A stretch of DNA of 64,000 bases from NCBI GenBank assembly GCA_039030715.1, contig JBCCDU010000006.1, positions 1 to 64,000 on the forward strand. The letters are read 5' to 3'. The notes under the pieces were generated by a model. The model had not been told where the DNA came from and searched no databases. It was given only the letters and a program-made list of their open reading frames with translations. The stretch is from Thermohalobaculum sp039030715 (lineage in GTDB: Bacteria > Pseudomonadota > Alphaproteobacteria > Rhodobacterales > Rhodobacteraceae). A program made the translations under genes and the position numbers. Below are positions 60,846-64,000 of this stretch, one piece after another (positions within the stretch are counted from its first letter, which is position 1; the number at the start of each line of letters is the position of its first letter).

Positions 60846-63800
60846 TCAGAGGATGAAATCCTGCTCGTCCAGAGTGATCGGACCGGCAAGCTCGATCTGG
60901 AAGTCCTGTGCGCCATCTCCGTCCATATCGACTTGCAGGATCGTATAGTCGTCGCCGCGGTCTATGAAGTAGCGGATCTCTGCCCCACTGCCCGAGAATG
61001 CCGCGCGCCCGATGAAGGCAAAGGCCTGGTCGCCGGCCTGACCGGCATCCGCATCGATGCGTGACAGGTCGATCACGTCCTGAGCCGCGAAGTCATTGAT
61101 CACATCGCGCCGGATCGCGCCCAGCCTGGTGTCCGTCGCTGCGAAAAAACTGAAGCGATCCGCGCCACCGCCGCCGAAAAGCTGATCCTGCCCCGCGTTG
61201 CCGAAGAGCGTGTCGTCGCCCGCCCCGCCGAACAGGCGGTCATCGCCCTGGCGACCCTGCAACCGGTCTGACCCGCCGAGGCCCCAGAGCATGTTGCCTT
61301 CAGCATCACCGAATAGCTGATCGTCCCTGGTGCCCCCGCGCAGGTTTTCGACCGAGAGATAGATATCTCCTTTGGCATGACCTGCCCCGGCAACGGTGCC
61401 CGCCAGATCCGCGCGCACAGGTCCAAACGCATCGGTAAATCCGGCCGTATCTGTACCAGCGCCGCCATCGATACGGTCAGCGCCAGCACCGCCGACAAGA
61501 GTATCGTTGCCGCCCTGCCCGAACAGTCGGTCACCGCCCTGGTCGCCATAGAGCGTATCGTTGCCCTGGCCACCATAGAGGCTGTCTGCCCCCTCCAGGC
61601 CATTCACCTCGTCATTGCCGCCTAGCGCATAAATCTCGTCACGCGAAGCCGTGCCAACAAGCGTATCTGCACCCTCGCTCGCCGCGACCGTGCCGAAATC
61701 CCCTTTCACGGCGGCCAGATAGCCGGTGACATAGGTCATGTCCGAGATGCCCTGCTGCACCGTATATTCCGTCGACGGCACAAACACGCTGAAGCCATTG
61801 AAGCTCTCGGCCACGGGGATATCGAAGTAATTCGGCCAAACCGCTGGTTCCATGATGTCGTGGAAGAACTGCCGCCCGTAATCGCGGATGTTGTAGTCGC
61901 CATAGATCGTGATCCCCGGCGGCGGGCCATAGCCCAGCACATCCGCATCGGTGTTCAAGATCTCCTCGGGTCCGCGCAATCCGTCGAGCCCGGTCATATA
62001 GACCATGTTCAATGGGTTGGCGCCCAGGGTGTATTGCAGATCCGCCTCGATCTTGCGCAGCCAGGCGTCGTCGTCGGTCAGGGCATGCATCCGCACATAA
62101 AGCTGTGCCGAGAAATTCGGTTGCTGCCCGGTATTGCCCCAGCCATAGGGCGCATAGGGGTTGGAGGCGAAACCAAAGGCACTGCCAGTGCCATTTAGTT
62201 CCAGATATGTCGTCTCGCGCTGTATATCGCCTATCCCGTTCTCCACGATCCGCTGATCGACCAGGGGCCGATCGGTTCGGGCATAAAGGAACGCCGCCTC
62301 GAACTGATGCTGCCGCCAATCGAGATTGGGCACGTCGGGCGTGTCATAGACTGTGCTGTCGAGGAAGATGTCGTGCCACTTCTTCTGACCCGTGAGGCGA
62401 TAGAGTTCGGCCGCCGCGATGTTGCGCGCGGTGACCCAGGCCGGCTGATCCGCCAGATCGGCGGGCGTGTTCGCCTCCGCCCATTCCATCGCGCGGACAG
62501 CGCTTTCGCGCCAGACCGCAACCTGGCCGGGGTCATAGGTCTGCAGGATATGCGCGGCCTTTGCAGCGCCCGCCGCATATTCCCAACTGGTCCAGGCCTC
62601 CGGCGCATAAGCGAAGATCTCCTCGGTCTCGGCCCAAGATCCTTGCCCATAGGCCGGGTAGCTCGCCTGCTCGATCCCGCCAGGCACGCCGCCATCGTCC
62701 TTTTGCAGGCGGCGAAACAGATCGAGGTTCCAAAGCGCCTCATCCACCAGATCAGGTATCTCGTCCCCCGCTTCCGGAATACGGCCATCCCGTGCTTCGG
62801 CAAATTCGGGGCTCAGCTCCACCAACTCGATCAGGCGGCGCGAGGTTTCGACATGCTGGGTGCGCCGATCGAAATCGCCGGCATCGTGCCAACCGCCCCA
62901 GGCATCCGGCAGGATCTCGCCGGTGCCGGACCCTGGCAATAGATCCTGGAAGGAGATATCGCCGCCGCCTTCGGAGGTATCCGACAGTTTCACCGTGGAT
63001 TGCTGTACAGTGACGCCGTCTTTGGGGTGCAGGGAGCGGGGCCGGACAAAATCCGTGAAGTCTTCCTCCAGCGCGATGCCGCTGCGCTGATGGTAGAATC
63101 CGCTGAACGAAACGTCGAAGACCTCGCCCCAATGAGTTTCGGAAATGTCGAAGGACTGGCTACGGCCCACGCCATCGACCAGGATGTGGTAGCTGCCTTC
63201 CGCCGTGATGTCCGAGAAATCCATCTTCCAGACATCCGTGCCCTGAAAGTTCAGCGAGAAGTTGGTCGTCTCGTCCAACGCCTTCGACAACTCGATTTGG
63301 CCGGTTTTGACCGCCTGGCCCGTCGCTTCATCGATCACGCGAAACCTGGTGCCAGGGGCATAATCCTGGGGCACGCTCGCCTGCGCTTCGATATCCCACC
63401 CATTCCAGCTTGACAAATAGGCGACCTTCACGCCGTCGTCGGGATCGAACCCGGTCAGATTGACATGCACGGCCTCCGATATCATCTGCGTGGGCTGGAA
63501 ACGTGCCGCCAGAGTTTCGAACGCCTGATCGTCAAAGCTGATCGTGACCCGGTCGCCGGGTGCGAGATCGCGGTCCAGATCCAGGAACATATTCTCCGCC
63601 GTGCGGAAATCGAACGTGAACCAGCCGGTCTCTGCCGTGTCGAGAATATTGGACTTGCGGGAAACGCCTTCGATCCCGACCACTTGCCCGTTGATGCGAA
63701 CTGTCCAGTTCGAAAGCAGATCGGCATCGGCACGTAGAACGCCGCCGACATCTTCTCGGGCGAAGATACCGGCCAGTGGCGAAGCCTGAAAATCATCCAC

Positions 63801-64000
63801 CGGCGTCCAGTATTCCTGATCGCGCCCGCCGATACGCCCGGCCCAGCCGCCATCCTGGAAAACCCAACCCTGATCATTGGGCGCGTTCAGATCCTGCGGA
63901 ATCTCGGTAGTCTGAATCGCATCGATAACAGTGCCGAGTTCGAACCGGATCTGAACGACATCGGAGGCCACGAACGAAACCTCAGCGGCAGTATGATCCA
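60846..64000 (-). CDS. Glycoside hydrolase family 9 RTX exoprotein, 5' end outside the window
   Basis: The frame is open to the right edge of the window: upstream of the GTG at 63971 it continues DHTAAEVSFV, so the real start lies outside. Counting from that GTG, a carbohydrate-binding-like region runs to about 150, followed by a CelD_N-type Ig domain (165-275). The GH9 catalytic domain has WHDAGDFDRR (361-370, catalytic Asp pair), LQYTLGANPLNMVYMTGL (645-662) and Glu735 in VPSTEYTVQQ. About ten RTX repeats (GGxGxDxLxG) and a C-terminal secretion region follow. GH9 enzymes cut beta-1,4-glucans. Confidence 0.9.
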   Translation of the reverse strand, partial: DHTAAEVSFVASDVVQIRFELGTVIDAIQTTEIPQDLNAPNDQGWVFQDGGWAGRIGGRDQEYWTPVDDFQASPLAGIFAREDVGGVLRADADLLSNWTVRINGQVVGIEGVSRKSNILDTAETGWFTFDFRTAENMFLDLDRDLAPGDRVTISFDDQAFETLAARFQPTQMISEAVHVNLTGFDPDDGVKVAYLSSWNGWDIEAQASVPQDYAPGTRFRVIDEATGQAVKTGQIELSKALDETTNFSLNFQGTDVWKMDFSDITAEGSYHILVDGVGRSQSFDISETHWGEVFDVSFSGFYHQRSGIALEEDFTDFVRPRSLHPKDGVTVQQSTVKLSDTSEGGGDISFQDLLPGSGTGEILPDAWGGWHDAGDFDRRTQHVETSRRLIELVELSPEFAEARDGRIPEAGDEIPDLVDEALWNLDLFRRLQKDDGGVPGGIEQASYPAYGQGSWAETEEIFAYAPEAWTSWEYAAGAAKAAHILQTYDPGQVAVWRESAVRAMEWAEANTPADLADQPAWVTARNIAAAELYRLTGQKKWHDIFLDSTVYDTPDVPNLDWRQHQFEAAFLYARTDRPLVDQRIVENGIGDIQRETTYLELNGTGSAFGFASNPYAPYGWGNTGQQPNFSAQLYVRMHALTDDDAWLRKIEADLQYTLGANPLNMVYMTGLDGLRGPEEILNTDADVLGYGPPPGITIYGDYNIRDYGRQFFHDIMEPAVWPNYFDIPVAESFNGFSVFVPSTEYTVQQGISDMTYVTGYLAAVKGDFGTVAASEGADTLVGTASRDEIYALGGNDEVNGLEGADSLYGGQGNDTLYGDQGGDRLFGQGGNDTLVGGAGADRIDGGAGTDTAGFTDAFGPVRADLAGTVAGAGHAKGDIYLSVENLRGGTRDDQLFGDAEGNMLWGLGGSDRLQGRQGDDRLFGGAGDDTLFGNAGQDQLFGGGGADRFSFFAATDTRLGAIRRDVINDFAAQDVIDLSRIDADAGQAGDQAFAFIGRAAFSGSGAEIRYFIDRGDDYTILQVDMDGDGAQDFQIELAGPITLDEQDFIL

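Noticed and set aside
63969..63971. GTG as the start of the GH9 protein
   Set aside because: The frame is open to the window edge and reads plausible protein sequence, so the true start lies beyond 64000.

Overview
The window looks like chromosomal DNA from a GC-rich alphaproteobacterium, most likely a marine member of the Rhodobacterales (Roseobacter group). The evidence is the gene content: an adenosylcobalamin-dependent ribonucleotide reductase, two GcvT-type dimethylglycine/sarcosine dehydrogenases, a non-pyrrolysine MttB-family methyltransferase, a fused betaine permease, an IalB-family protein, and RTX exoproteins. Genes are densely packed, many with 1-10 base overlaps. I see no tRNA, rRNA, CRISPR array, transposase or prophage gene.

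Layout. 1-16.9 kb is mostly minus strand. It holds nrdJ (3' end cut by the window edge) with an upstream NrdR-like box, an unknown membrane protein, and a run of MscS-family channel, exported protein, AlaX editing protein, repeat membrane protein, 3-mercaptopyruvate sulfurtransferase and GNAT. cysK, a cyclic-nucleotide-binding membrane protein, a divergent HxlR/MAPEG pair and a B12-binding radical SAM protein follow. 17-21.8 kb is mostly plus strand: ETF-ubiquinone oxidoreductase, trans-aconitate methyltransferase, a DUF3422 protein, and a CueR-type regulator facing a DUF4396 membrane protein through a recognisable MerR-family promoter.

21.9-36.6 kb is one long minus-strand array that reads as methylated-amine and glycine-betaine catabolism. 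From promoter end to far end it holds an XRE-cupin regulator, LysE exporter, GcvT-type dehydrogenase, homocysteine methyltransferase, flavin-binding protein, second GcvT-type dehydrogenase, second LysE exporter, aromatic-amino-acid-decarboxylase-like enzyme, PEP-mutase-family enzyme, MttB-family methyltransferase, SAM methyltransferase and zinc alcohol dehydrogenase. Three gaps in this array each hold a 68-78 base element that folds as four helices meeting at a junction: an outer 8-bp stem around three abutting hairpins. The stems are conserved as pairing rather than as sequence. I regard this as the most unusual signal in the window.

36.7-49.3 kb holds an asparaginase, an ECF sigma factor facing an IalB-like exported protein, an HD-domain protein, and a betaine/choline-type ABC importer. 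The importer is split: the ATPase gene points one way; a small exported protein, a chemoreceptor, a double permease and the binding protein point the other way. A GNAT/methyltransferase/GST trio follows. 49.3-53.8 kb is a manganese uptake locus: mntR, an operator-like palindrome and mntABCD. 53.9-64 kb carries two large RTX exoproteins, a CEMIP-like G8 protein and a GH9 glycosidase that runs off the right edge. They flank an acyl-CoA ligase and an Asp-box beta-propeller protein.

How the parts may work together (inference). The importer would bring in betaine or choline. The MttB-type enzyme, the homocysteine methyltransferase and the two GcvT-type dehydrogenases would remove methyl groups stepwise. 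ETF-ubiquinone oxidoreductase could take the electrons, as it does for the mitochondrial dehydrogenases. B12 dependence recurs in nrdJ, the B12-binding radical SAM protein and probably MttB.
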